Assembly (NCBI GenBank): GCA_965115995.1
Contig: OZ220472.1
Location: forward strand, 1,054,001 to 1,118,000
Origin: Poriferisodalis sp026713105
Lineage (GTDB): Bacteria; Actinomycetota; Acidimicrobiia; Acidimicrobiales; Poriferisodalaceae
Direction of reading: 5' to 3'
Length of the DNA: 64,000 nt
The notes beneath the pieces were generated by a model, which made no database searches, was not told where the DNA came from, and saw only the letters and a list, made by a program, of their open reading frames with translations. This document shows positions 16,393 to 23,927 of the stretch, in pieces. A program made the position numbers and the translations under genes. How positions within the stretch are numbered: position 1 is the stretch's first letter; each line of letters starts with the position of its first letter.

Positions 16393-16405
16393 GCAATTAT
16401 TTCGT
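16393..16405 (-). promoter_or_regulatory. Shared promoter element, copy A (upstream of the Rieske gene)
   Basis: On the minus strand ACGAAATAATTGC, 28 bp upstream of the Rieske start. It matches copy B at 18339-18351 in 12 of 13 positions. Weaker similarity extends upstream on the minus strand, including a GTATCA box in both. It may be an activator or repressor site, or part of the core promoter. Confidence 0.5.
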
Positions 16406-16462
16406 CATTATGGCAGAATCTCGATATTCTGATACTGCGCTAGTGACGCAACAGGAGATCCC

Positions 16463-16528
16463 GTGAAGATTCTTGCTATCGGACACAGCGCGCCGATGGC
16501 GCCGCTGTTCCATGAACCGGGCGATTGA
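16463..16528 (+). CDS. Short coupled upstream ORF (21 codons)
   Basis: GTG 16463 is preceded by AGGAGA at ideal spacing and opens a 21-codon frame beginning MKILAIGHSAPMAPLF. Its TGA (16526-16528) overlaps the ATG of the next gene (TGATG), a classical translational-coupling arrangement. It could be a regulatory leader peptide or the truncated start of a lost gene. No family is recognised. Confidence 0.4.
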   Translation: MKILAIGHSAPMAPLFHEPGD

Positions 16529-17331
16529 TGCCGAGCCTGATGTCTTCCCTCACTCCCGAGATCGGGCGCGAACTCGATCGCCTCGTCGTCGGCTTCCAGG
16601 CCATCGCCCTGCCCCGGTGGCGCGCCACCATGGCGGAGCTCGGCGACCCGCTCCCCGCGTATCTCGCACCGGTCGCCGGACACCTCGCCGAGGTCTTCTT
16701 CGAGGGCCGCTGGCGGCCTGAACTCACGCGCCTGCGCCACCGATACCTCGAAGACTTCGTCATCGACGGCTCGAACGACAAGCTCGCGAACGAGCCGTGG
16801 CTCGACGATGACTGGAAACCGGTCGGGGTGTTCCGCGAGGCGCTCCTGGGCAACCTCGGGACTCGAGCCGAGCTCGCGGCCGAGACCTGGGGAACCTCTG
16901 GTTTCGGGGTGGCGCGAGACGGCGCCGCCCAGAGCTTCTCGGCTGCGACCTCACCGCTGTGTGCGCTCTACCAGCCGGTGCCGCTGCCGTCCGACCCGGC
17001 CCAGGAGCTTCATCACCTTCTCACCTACGCGCGCTACGTGCGAACCGATGCGCACGCGGCGGCGTGGGAGGAAGCCGGTCTGACCGGTTTCGACATGGTC
17101 GCGCTCGAGGAGTCCGAGCGGGGCCTGGAGCTCAAGTCGCTGCCGCCGACGCTGGTGGAGCGTGGTTGGCTCGACGACGGCGGCGCGATGACCCCCGAAG
17201 GCATCGCCGGGCGAGCTGCGATCGAAGATCGCACCAACGAACTGCACAGTGTTCCGCTCGGTGCCGTCGAGGATCTCGACGCGTTCCTTGACGCCCTGCG
17301 AGCGCTCGCAACCCCGGTCGGGACCCGGTAG
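16528..17331 (+). CDS. SCO6745-like helix-turn-helix-fold protein, function unknown
   Basis: 267 residues from ATG 16528 (MPSLMSSLTPEIGRELDRL); ATG 16540 is an alternative. The sequence is mostly helical, with a C-terminal winged-helix-like stretch (ERGWLDDGGAMTPEGIAGRAAIEDRTNELHSVPL) that resembles the actinobacterial SCO6745 family. Nothing catalytic stands out. It is divergent from the Rieske gene with the shared promoter element between them. A regulatory or substrate-sensing role is possible but not shown. Confidence 0.6.
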   Translation: MPSLMSSLTPEIGRELDRLVVGFQAIALPRWRATMAELGDPLPAYLAPVAGHLAEVFFEGRWRPELTRLRHRYLEDFVIDGSNDKLANEPWLDDDWKPVGVFREALLGNLGTRAELAAETWGTSGFGVARDGAAQSFSAATSPLCALYQPVPLPSDPAQELHHLLTYARYVRTDAHAAAWEEAGLTGFDMVALEESERGLELKSLPPTLVERGWLDDGGAMTPEGIAGRAAIEDRTNELHSVPLGAVEDLDAFLDALRALATPVGTR

Positions 17332-17362
17332 CCGGGCCAGTACGGGTTGGCGACGGGCCGAC

Positions 17363-18283
17363 TCAGTTCGCCATCATCGTTTCGACGATCTCGCCGATGT
17401 CGGTCGGTCTGAGCGCGTCGGGCGTGGGCGGGCCCCAGATGTAGAGGGCCTTGTCGGGCTCCCAGTCGCGGGCCATCCATTCGGCGTCGTTGACGATCTG
17501 GTCGATGTCGGAGAAGTACTCGACGAAGTTGCCGGCAGGGTCCTTGAAATACCAGAACAGGTTGCTGCCGAGGAAGTGGCGGCCGAGACCCCACGCGTGG
17601 CGCTCCAGGTTGTCGGTGAGCAGGTTGCGAGCCGCGTGGCCGATGGCGTCCATGTCGTCCATCTGCCAGGCGAGGTGATGGATCACTGCGCCGGGAGCCT
17701 GGGCGAGGGCGAAGTTGTGATGGTCGGTCGAGGTACGCCAGAACGCGAGATTGCCCGGCACTCGATCCGAGAGCTTGGCGCCGATGATGTCACCTAGGAA
17801 CTTGCCTGTCGCCTCGATGTCGGGCGACGACATGGCGATGTGGCCGAGTTTGCGCGGACGGGGCGTGGCTTCGACAAACAGGGTGTCGGGGCGAGCGTTG
17901 AGGCGGGGGGAGTACCCCGCCTGGTTCATCGGTGTCTGCTCGACGGGGTCGAGTTCGACCCGGGGCATGACCTTCACGCGGATGAGCAGCCCGGTGACCG
18001 GTTCGACGATCTCGATCGCGTCGCCGAGGTCGACATAGTCGTGACCGGCGGCGGTCGCGGCGTGACGTATGCGATCGAGGTCGTCGTCATCGTCGCAGCC
18101 GAGCGTGGTGTCGACGATCTGCCGCCACTTGCGCTCCACTATCGACAGCTGCGCGCCACCGTGCGTCGAGGAGAACGTCGTTCCCGACTCGTCGGCCTCG
18201 AGGCCGAAGTCCTCGTAGAAGGGTGTCATCGCTGCGACGTCGGTGACGCCGAGGGTGATTCCGTGCATTCCGTGCAGAGCCAT
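17363..18283 (-). CDS. Type I extradiol (ring-cleavage) dioxygenase, two-module VOC protein
   Basis: 306 residues, normal for 2,3-dihydroxybiphenyl or catechol 2,3-dioxygenases. The N-terminal VOC module spans about residues 1-115. The C-terminal module (about 140-290) has the three iron ligands at family spacing: His148 in LGHIAMSSPD, His202/203 in AVIHHLAWQ and Glu255 in PAGNFVEYFSD. It cleaves a catechol-type ring next to the two hydroxyls. The substrate is not identifiable. It shares an upstream element with the Rieske gene at 15283-16365. Confidence 0.88.
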   Translation of the reverse strand: MALHGMHGITLGVTDVAAMTPFYEDFGLEADESGTTFSSTHGGAQLSIVERKWRQIVDTTLGCDDDDDLDRIRHAATAAGHDYVDLGDAIEIVEPVTGLLIRVKVMPRVELDPVEQTPMNQAGYSPRLNARPDTLFVEATPRPRKLGHIAMSSPDIEATGKFLGDIIGAKLSDRVPGNLAFWRTSTDHHNFALAQAPGAVIHHLAWQMDDMDAIGHAARNLLTDNLERHAWGLGRHFLGSNLFWYFKDPAGNFVEYFSDIDQIVNDAEWMARDWEPDKALYIWGPPTPDALRPTDIGEIVETMMAN

Positions 18284-18338
18284 GAAGATCTCGTTTTCTG
18301 CCGGAACCGGTCTCGGCCGGCGATGTTCGCAACAGTAG

Positions 18339-18351
18339 CAATAATTTCGTA
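18339..18351 (-). promoter_or_regulatory. Shared promoter element, copy B (upstream of the extradiol dioxygenase)
   Basis: On the minus strand ACGAAATTATTGC, 55 bp upstream of the dioxygenase start, nearly identical to copy A at 16393-16405. It lies in an AT-rich stretch (18330-18380) that also separates the divergent solute-binding gene. Confidence 0.5.
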
Positions 18352-18493
18352 AAAATACAGCAGTGGCGAATATGATACGTTCGCGTCACTCTGGCCTCGA
18401 GCTGCCGAAGCAGGACTGAGGCCGATGCAGGCGATGAACACCAGACCGACACCCGGAAGATGATCTGAAAAGCGATCCAAATGAGGGGGAGAA

Positions 18494-20143
18494 ATGCGCG
18501 TACCTAAGTGGTTGGCACTCGTCTTGGCGCTGGCACTGTTCGCCGCCGCCTGCGGCGGCGATGACGACGGCTCGAGCGAAGACGGTTCCGGCAGCAGTCC
18601 GTCGACGACCGCCGCCGACAGCTCGGACGACGACAGCTCGGACAGCGACTCGGCATCGAGTGGCGACGAAGTCTCCGACGACGCCGACGCCGATGACGAC
18701 GCCGGCGAGGACGCTGCGCCTGCCGGTCCGAGCGGTGAGCTCCGCTACGGCACACCGTTGGCTGCTGCGACGTTCGATCCCCATCTCGAGAACCGTGATT
18801 TCGGCATGCTGTTCTACTCGCCGATCTACGACGGTTTGGTGAACGAGTTGCCCGACAACTCGCTCGTGCCCGGCTTGGCCACTGAGTGGGAGATCTCCCC
18901 GACCGAGGCCCGATTCACCCTGCGTGAGGGGGTGACCTTCCACGACGGGACACCGTTCGATGCCGATGCCGTGAAGTGGAATATCGAGAAGGCCAAGGCG
19001 ACGCCCGGCGCAACGGGAGCGCTGCTGCTCGGCATCGAGAGTGTCGAGGTCGTGTCGCCCACCGAGGTCGTGTTCAACATGACTGGCCCCGACCGCGACC
19101 TCCTGCTCAACCTGGCTCGCTTCCCCGGTCTCATGATGAGTCCCAACGTGGATCCCGAAGCCATCGCGGCAGGAAGCGTCAGCGCAGGCACCGGCCCCTA
19201 CCAGCTCGTCTCGCGGAACGAAAGCGAGATCGTGATGGAGGTCAACCCCAACTCCTGGAGCCCCGAGGATCAGGGTGTCGAGCGGATCACGTTCATCCAG
19301 ATCACCGATGATGAAGCCCGCTTCAACGCGCTCGTCACCGGCGAAGTCGACGTCGCTCCTGTCCGGGTCTTCCAACTTCAGGACACGTTGGCTGCTGGGT
19401 ACGAGGTCGCCCATCTCGCAAACAACCACTCGATCCTGCACTTCCATGACATCGGCGGCAATCTCGTCCCCGAATTCGCCGACGTGCGAGTCCGGCAGGC
19501 GATCGCCCATCTCATCAACCGAGAGGGCTGGGGTGCGTCGGTGACCCGCGGCATTGGCCAGCCGGCGAATCAAGTGTTCCCCGAGGGTTCGCCATGGCAC
19601 ATCGAGGGCTACGAGGGCTTCCCGTACGATCCGCAGCGGGCTGCCGAGTTGCTCGCAGAGGCCGGGGTCACCGACCTCACGTTCGAGGTGCCGAGTTGGG
19701 GCATCTTCAACGTCATGCATCAAGCCGCATCTGCGATGCTCGCCGAGGGCGGCATCACGATGAACATTCGCGACGTGCCTCCCGGAGCGAACATCTCTGA
19801 CGTCGCCGCCCAGCAGGTGGGGGCATCGTTGACGTTCGTCTCCACCATCCACGCTGACCAGACGTTCGGCATTTTCCTCTCGCCTCCGACGCTCTGGAAC
19901 CCATGGAATGTCCCGGTTCCGTCGGTCCTCGGCCCGTACCAGCAGGCCGTGGGTGCCGCCACGGACTCCGAAGCCGACGCGGCCTATCGTGCGATGCTCC
20001 AGGAGGCGTACGACCTTGCGTGGATCGTCCCGATCTACCAGAACGAGAACTCGATGGGGTACAACGCCGACAAGTTCGACATCGAGCTGTGGGAGAACGT
20101 CACCATCGGCATGGGCATCCGCGGCCTCAGGGTGAAGTCGTAG
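18494..20143 (+). CDS. ABC transporter substrate-binding lipoprotein (SBP_bac_5 / peptide-opine-nickel type)
   Basis: 549 residues, start MRVPKWLALVLALALFAAAC with lipobox AAC (Cys20). An acidic Ser/Asp-rich linker follows (residues 24-75), then the SBP_bac_5 fold: LRYGTPLAAATFDPHL, LVPGLATEWEISPTEARFTL, GVTFHDGTPFDADAVKWNIEKA and VRQAIAHLINRE. It binds a peptide or small organic solute outside the membrane. No permease or ATPase gene lies beside it, so its transporter must be elsewhere. A good GAGGGGGAG site precedes the ATG. Confidence 0.9.
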   Translation: MRVPKWLALVLALALFAAACGGDDDGSSEDGSGSSPSTTAADSSDDDSSDSDSASSGDEVSDDADADDDAGEDAAPAGPSGELRYGTPLAAATFDPHLENRDFGMLFYSPIYDGLVNELPDNSLVPGLATEWEISPTEARFTLREGVTFHDGTPFDADAVKWNIEKAKATPGATGALLLGIESVEVVSPTEVVFNMTGPDRDLLLNLARFPGLMMSPNVDPEAIAAGSVSAGTGPYQLVSRNESEIVMEVNPNSWSPEDQGVERITFIQITDDEARFNALVTGEVDVAPVRVFQLQDTLAAGYEVAHLANNHSILHFHDIGGNLVPEFADVRVRQAIAHLINREGWGASVTRGIGQPANQVFPEGSPWHIEGYEGFPYDPQRAAELLAEAGVTDLTFEVPSWGIFNVMHQAASAMLAEGGITMNIRDVPPGANISDVAAQQVGASLTFVSTIHADQTFGIFLSPPTLWNPWNVPVPSVLGPYQQAVGAATDSEADAAYRAMLQEAYDLAWIVPIYQNENSMGYNADKFDIELWENVTIGMGIRGLRVKS

Positions 20144-20156
20144 CCGTCAGATTGGT

Positions 20157-21320
20157 TCAGATCAGCGCGATCTGGACGGGCTGATCGAGCAGGAGCCGGC
20201 CGTAGTCGGCGTAGCGAAGCTCGCGGTCGAAGATGACGTGATTGGAGCCGGCGGTGATGTCACGCAGGGCCCGCTGGATCGGGCTCTCGAGGCGGGCGCC
20301 GCTGGCGCCGGTCACCGAGCTGATGTCCTGCACCGCTTCGCGGCACATGAAAACGGCGTGCGTCAGCCGGGACAACCACCCGCTGCGGGTCTCGATGGTC
20401 GCATCATTGCGTTGAGCCATGACCTCGGCGAGAACGTCTCGGAAGATGAGTTCGGCCGCGTCGATGGTGAGCGCGGCTCGCGCAACGACCGATGGCTTGC
20501 CGAGCGTGCGCTCGCGTCCTCCGACGCTGATCTGACCGGAGGCGATCTTGGCCTTGGTCTGGGTCTGGTACTCCTCGAGCGCCATCTGGGCCGCGCCGAG
20601 CATGGGCAGTCCCGCTGCGAAGCCGAGCACGGGAATGAGGGGGGTGCGGTAGAGGTCGCCGGGGTGGAGTCGGCGGGACTCGCCAGTGGCGTTGATGAGG
20701 TCGACCATCGAGACAACCCGCTCGTCGGGTACGAAGACATCGTCGATTCGGATGTCCCACGACCCTGTGCCGCACAGTCCGACGACGTGCCAGGTGTCGA
20801 TCGCTTCGACGTCTGCTCGTGGCAGCGCAAAGAACAGCGGGACCGGCGGTCCGTCTTCTCTGCGTTCCAGCGCGCCGGCGAGGACCCAGTCTCCGTGGAC
20901 GATGCCGGTGCCCCATTGCCACTGGCCGGCGAGCAGGTAGCCGCCCTCGACCTTGGCCGCACTGCCGGCCCCGAAGTTCAGCGTGGCCGGTGCGAGGACG
21001 TAGTTGCGGTCAGCGAAGAGTTCGGTTTGGAAGCTCTCGGGGTAGCCGCAGAGCCAGAAGTTGTGCTCGATGTAGAAGGTGAGGAGCCAACCCATCGAGG
21101 CGTCCGCTCGCGAAAGCGTGAGCGACACCTCGAAGTAGGTGTCGAGATCGGCCTCGTGGCCGCCGTAGACCTTCGGCGTCATCAGCGCGAACAGGCCGCT
21201 GCGGCGTACGGCGTCGATCACCTCGTCGAGCGGACGGCGAGCCAGTTCAGACTCGCGGGCCTTCTCACGCAGGAGCGGCACGAGTCCTTCGGCCGCTGCG
21301 ATCAGCTCGGCGGAATCCAT
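20157..21320 (-). CDS. Acyl-CoA dehydrogenase-fold flavin monooxygenase (HsaA/HpaB-like)
   Basis: 387 residues from ATG 21320 (MDSAELIAAAEGLVPLLREK). Sequence features of group D flavin monooxygenases rather than true ACADs: RRSGLFALMTPKVYGGHEADL, SRADASMGWLLTFYIEHNFW, WQWGTGIVHGDWVLAGAL and DTWHVVGLCGTGSWDIRIDDVFVP. Such enzymes use reduced flavin from a partner reductase to hydroxylate phenolic substrates. It is the last gene of an operon after two P450s, 20 bp downstream of the second. Confidence 0.8.
   Translation of the reverse strand: MDSAELIAAAEGLVPLLREKARESELARRPLDEVIDAVRRSGLFALMTPKVYGGHEADLDTYFEVSLTLSRADASMGWLLTFYIEHNFWLCGYPESFQTELFADRNYVLAPATLNFGAGSAAKVEGGYLLAGQWQWGTGIVHGDWVLAGALERREDGPPVPLFFALPRADVEAIDTWHVVGLCGTGSWDIRIDDVFVPDERVVSMVDLINATGESRRLHPGDLYRTPLIPVLGFAAGLPMLGAAQMALEEYQTQTKAKIASGQISVGGRERTLGKPSVVARAALTIDAAELIFRDVLAEVMAQRNDATIETRSGWLSRLTHAVFMCREAVQDISSVTGASGARLESPIQRALRDITAGSNHVIFDRELRYADYGRLLLDQPVQIALI
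20158..20174. terminator. Small hairpin between convergent genes
   Basis: CAGATC-AGCGC-GATCTG gives a 6-bp stem with a 5-nt loop between the lipoprotein stop (20143) and the monooxygenase 3' end. It lacks a T-run; terminator function is a guess. Confidence 0.25.
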
Positions 21321-21340
21321 CACGCTGCGCACGAGCTGGT

Positions 21341-22576
21341 TCACACCGCTACTGGGTAGGAGAGGAAACCCCTGTGGCGAGCGCGGGGTCGGCGCACGGG
21401 CTGGGCTGCTGGACGCAGGTCTCCGAAGCGAACAAGGCGCTGAAGGGCGACGCGGGCTTCCAGTCGAGCCAGCGCTGCTCCCAGACAGAGGTGCGGCCCG
21501 TGTCCGAACGCGAGGTGAGGGTTGGGATTGCGAGTGATGTCGAAGCGATCCGGCTCTTGCCAGGCGGCGGCGTCGCGGTTCGCGGCGCCGTTGGACACCC
21601 ACACGAACGTGTTCGCCGGCACGGTCGTGTCCCGCAAGGTGACATCTTCGAGGGCCAGGCGTCCGCCGATCTGGTTGGGACTGTCGAAGCGGAGCATCTC
21701 CTCGACTGCCGAGGGCACCAGATCTGGGCGCGTGCGCAGCAGCTTGAGCTGATCGGGGTGGCGGAACAGGGCGTCCATGCCGCTCCCGATCAGGTTCGAG
21801 GTGGTCTCGTGTCCGGCGTTCAGCAGGAATGCAGCGTTGTGCAACAACTCGACTTCGGTGAGGGCCTGGCCGTCCTCCTCGGCACTGACGAGGATCGACA
21901 TCAGATCGTCGCCCGGTTCGCGGCGGCGCCGGTCAGCAAGCTCACCGAGGTAGCCCTTGAAGTCCTCGACGGCGGCATTGGCCCGATCGATGACCTCCTG
22001 GGAGGGATTCGGCTCCAGCGACGCAGTCACCGACGCCCCCCAAGTCTTGAATCGCTCACGGTCGTCGGTGGGGACGCCGAGCATCTGCCCAATCACAGTG
22101 AGGGGCAAGAGATAGGCGAAGTCGCCGATGAGGTCCATCTCGCCGTCGACGAGGGCGTCGGAGAGCAGCTCGTCGACGGCTCGCTCGACCTTCGGCTCCC
22201 ATGACGCCAGCGCTCGCGTCCGGAATGCGTGGGCCACCAGGCCCCGCACGCGGGGATGGTCGGGCGGGTCGAGGAACACCATCACGTTGGCATGGTGCTC
22301 GTAGATCGGAGCGTCGGGTCCGAACACGCCGCTCAGGGGGGCCTTCTTGTCCGAGCTCATCGCCCGTCCGTTGAGCACGGCCGCCACTTCGTCGTAGCAG
22401 GTCACGAAGAAGCTGCCGTCGCTGTTGCGGTGGATGGGCGACTCGGAGCGCAGGCGCGCGTAGGTCGGGAACGGGTAGTCGAGGAAGCGGGCGTCGAGGT
22501 CGTTCAAATCGAAGCTCGCGGGGTCCGCGGCCCACTGGGAGTACTCGGCCAGGTCGTGATGGTTCAGCACGGTCAT
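21341..22576 (-). CDS. Cytochrome P450
   Basis: 411 residues from ATG 22576 (MTVLNHHDLAEYSQWAADP). I-helix LLNAGHETTSNLI carries the acid-alcohol pair. The heme loop FGHGPHLCLGAALARLE has Cys364. The C-terminal tail is Arg-rich. Its start overlaps the stop of the upstream P450 by 4 bp (ATGA), so the two P450s are co-translated. Together with the monooxygenase downstream they probably oxidise successive positions of one hydrophobic substrate. Confidence 0.9.
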   Translation of the reverse strand: MTVLNHHDLAEYSQWAADPASFDLNDLDARFLDYPFPTYARLRSESPIHRNSDGSFFVTCYDEVAAVLNGRAMSSDKKAPLSGVFGPDAPIYEHHANVMVFLDPPDHPRVRGLVAHAFRTRALASWEPKVERAVDELLSDALVDGEMDLIGDFAYLLPLTVIGQMLGVPTDDRERFKTWGASVTASLEPNPSQEVIDRANAAVEDFKGYLGELADRRRREPGDDLMSILVSAEEDGQALTEVELLHNAAFLLNAGHETTSNLIGSGMDALFRHPDQLKLLRTRPDLVPSAVEEMLRFDSPNQIGGRLALEDVTLRDTTVPANTFVWVSNGAANRDAAAWQEPDRFDITRNPNPHLAFGHGPHLCLGAALARLEARVALQRLVRFGDLRPAAQPVRRPRARHRGFLSYPVAV

Positions 22577-23805
22577 GGGGCGTCCTGCTGGTCGCGGGTG
22601 AGCCAGAGCTGTCGGGGGCCGCGGAAGGAGATGATGGGCGGGTAGTCGAGCTGCTGGTCGGCCAGCCGGAGGTCGGGTGCGCGTCGAGTGAGCTCCTCGA
22701 AAGCGACGCGGGCTTCGAGACGGGCCAGCGGGGCTCCGAGGCAGTAGTGAATGCCCTTGCCGAACGAGAGATGGCGGCGTGCGCCTGTGCGGTGGATGTC
22801 GAAGCAGTCCGGGTCGTCGAACTCGGCAGCGTCGCGGTTGGACGAACCGAGCAGCACCAGCACTCTGGCCCCCTCGGGGATCACGGCTCCCTCGCCGAGG
22901 TCGATGTCGGTGCGTGCCTTCCGCCGCCACGCGTTGACGCTGGAGTCGAACCGGAGGGCTTCCTCGACAGCGTTGGGGATCAGCGACGGGTCGGCACAGA
23001 TCTCCGCCCATTGGTCGGGGTGCTCTGCCAGAAGCCGCATTGCATTGGCCAACAGGTTGGTTGTGGTCTCGTGGCCGGCGATCCCGAGCCCCATGACGAC
23101 GCTGGTGATCTCGGTCTCGCTGATCGCCTCGTGGTCGGCGTCGCGGATGTCGAGCAGGGCGGAGGTGAAGTCGTCGGCTCGGTCGACCTTGCGGCGCTGC
23201 ACGTGCTCCGAGCAGTACTGCCACAGCGCCGCCATGTTCTGCGCCACGCGTAGCTGCTCGCTCTCGTCAGGGTGCCCGAACATGATGGTCAGCCGGTCTC
23301 CGCCCCACCCCTTGACCATGTCGGCGTCGGAGCTGGGGAAGCCCACCAGCTCGAAGATCACGTTGATCGGCAGCGGGTAGGCCAGACCGGCGACCCAGTC
23401 GAACCGATCCTCGGCCAGCATGTCGTCGAGCAGGCTTGTGGTGATCTCACGGATGACCGGCTCGAGGTTCGCGACCCGGCGGGTCGAGAACGCAGTCATG
23501 TTGTGCCGGCGAATCCGGGCGTGCTCGGGCGGGTCCAGATTCGTCATGACCGGCGTGTAGCCGAACCCCTCGGCGAGGACCTTGCCGGCCTCTGGGCAGA
23601 ACGGCAGCAGTGGATCCTGGGAGTTCGAGGCCGAGAACTGCTCGGTGTCCGACATCACCATCGACGCGTCCCGGTAGCGCGTGACCACCCACATGTCGAC
23701 TTCGTCGCTGTAGAAGGCCGGGGTCTCCTCACGCACCGAAGCGAAGGTCGGGTACGGATCGGCGAGGTATTCCGCCGAGAACGGATGAAACGGACACGTC
23801 GACAT
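22573..23805 (-). CDS. Cytochrome P450
   Basis: 410 residues from ATG 23805 (MSTCPFHPFSAEYLADPYP). I-helix MGLGIAGHETTTNLL, ExxR in NAVEEALRFDSSV, heme loop FGKGIHYCLGAPLARLE with Cys355. It is the first gene of the P450-P450-monooxygenase operon. A perfect inverted repeat at 23852-23867 lies about 47 bp upstream and is the likely control site. No ferredoxin or ferredoxin reductase is encoded nearby. Confidence 0.9.
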   Translation of the reverse strand: MSTCPFHPFSAEYLADPYPTFASVREETPAFYSDEVDMWVVTRYRDASMVMSDTEQFSASNSQDPLLPFCPEAGKVLAEGFGYTPVMTNLDPPEHARIRRHNMTAFSTRRVANLEPVIREITTSLLDDMLAEDRFDWVAGLAYPLPINVIFELVGFPSSDADMVKGWGGDRLTIMFGHPDESEQLRVAQNMAALWQYCSEHVQRRKVDRADDFTSALLDIRDADHEAISETEITSVVMGLGIAGHETTTNLLANAMRLLAEHPDQWAEICADPSLIPNAVEEALRFDSSVNAWRRKARTDIDLGEGAVIPEGARVLVLLGSSNRDAAEFDDPDCFDIHRTGARRHLSFGKGIHYCLGAPLARLEARVAFEELTRRAPDLRLADQQLDYPPIISFRGPRQLWLTRDQQDAP

Positions 23806-23851
23806 CACTGGCTCCCCTTCACAAACGTTAGGCGCATCTACTGTTCGCGAT

Positions 23852-23867
23852 TTGAGCGAGCGCTCAA
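23852..23867. promoter_or_regulatory. Perfect inverted repeat TTGAGCG-AG-CGCTCAA, candidate TetR-type operator
   Basis: Seven-bp arms with a 2-bp spacer, 47 bp upstream of the first P450 start. The size and symmetry fit TetR-family operators of actinobacterial lipid catabolism. A second copy was not noticed elsewhere in the window. Confidence 0.45.
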
Positions 23868-23927
23868 GGCTGGCGAAACGCGTGGTGCGCCAGCCGCAGG
23901 CGCTGGGAGCGCACCTGCCGGGACTCC

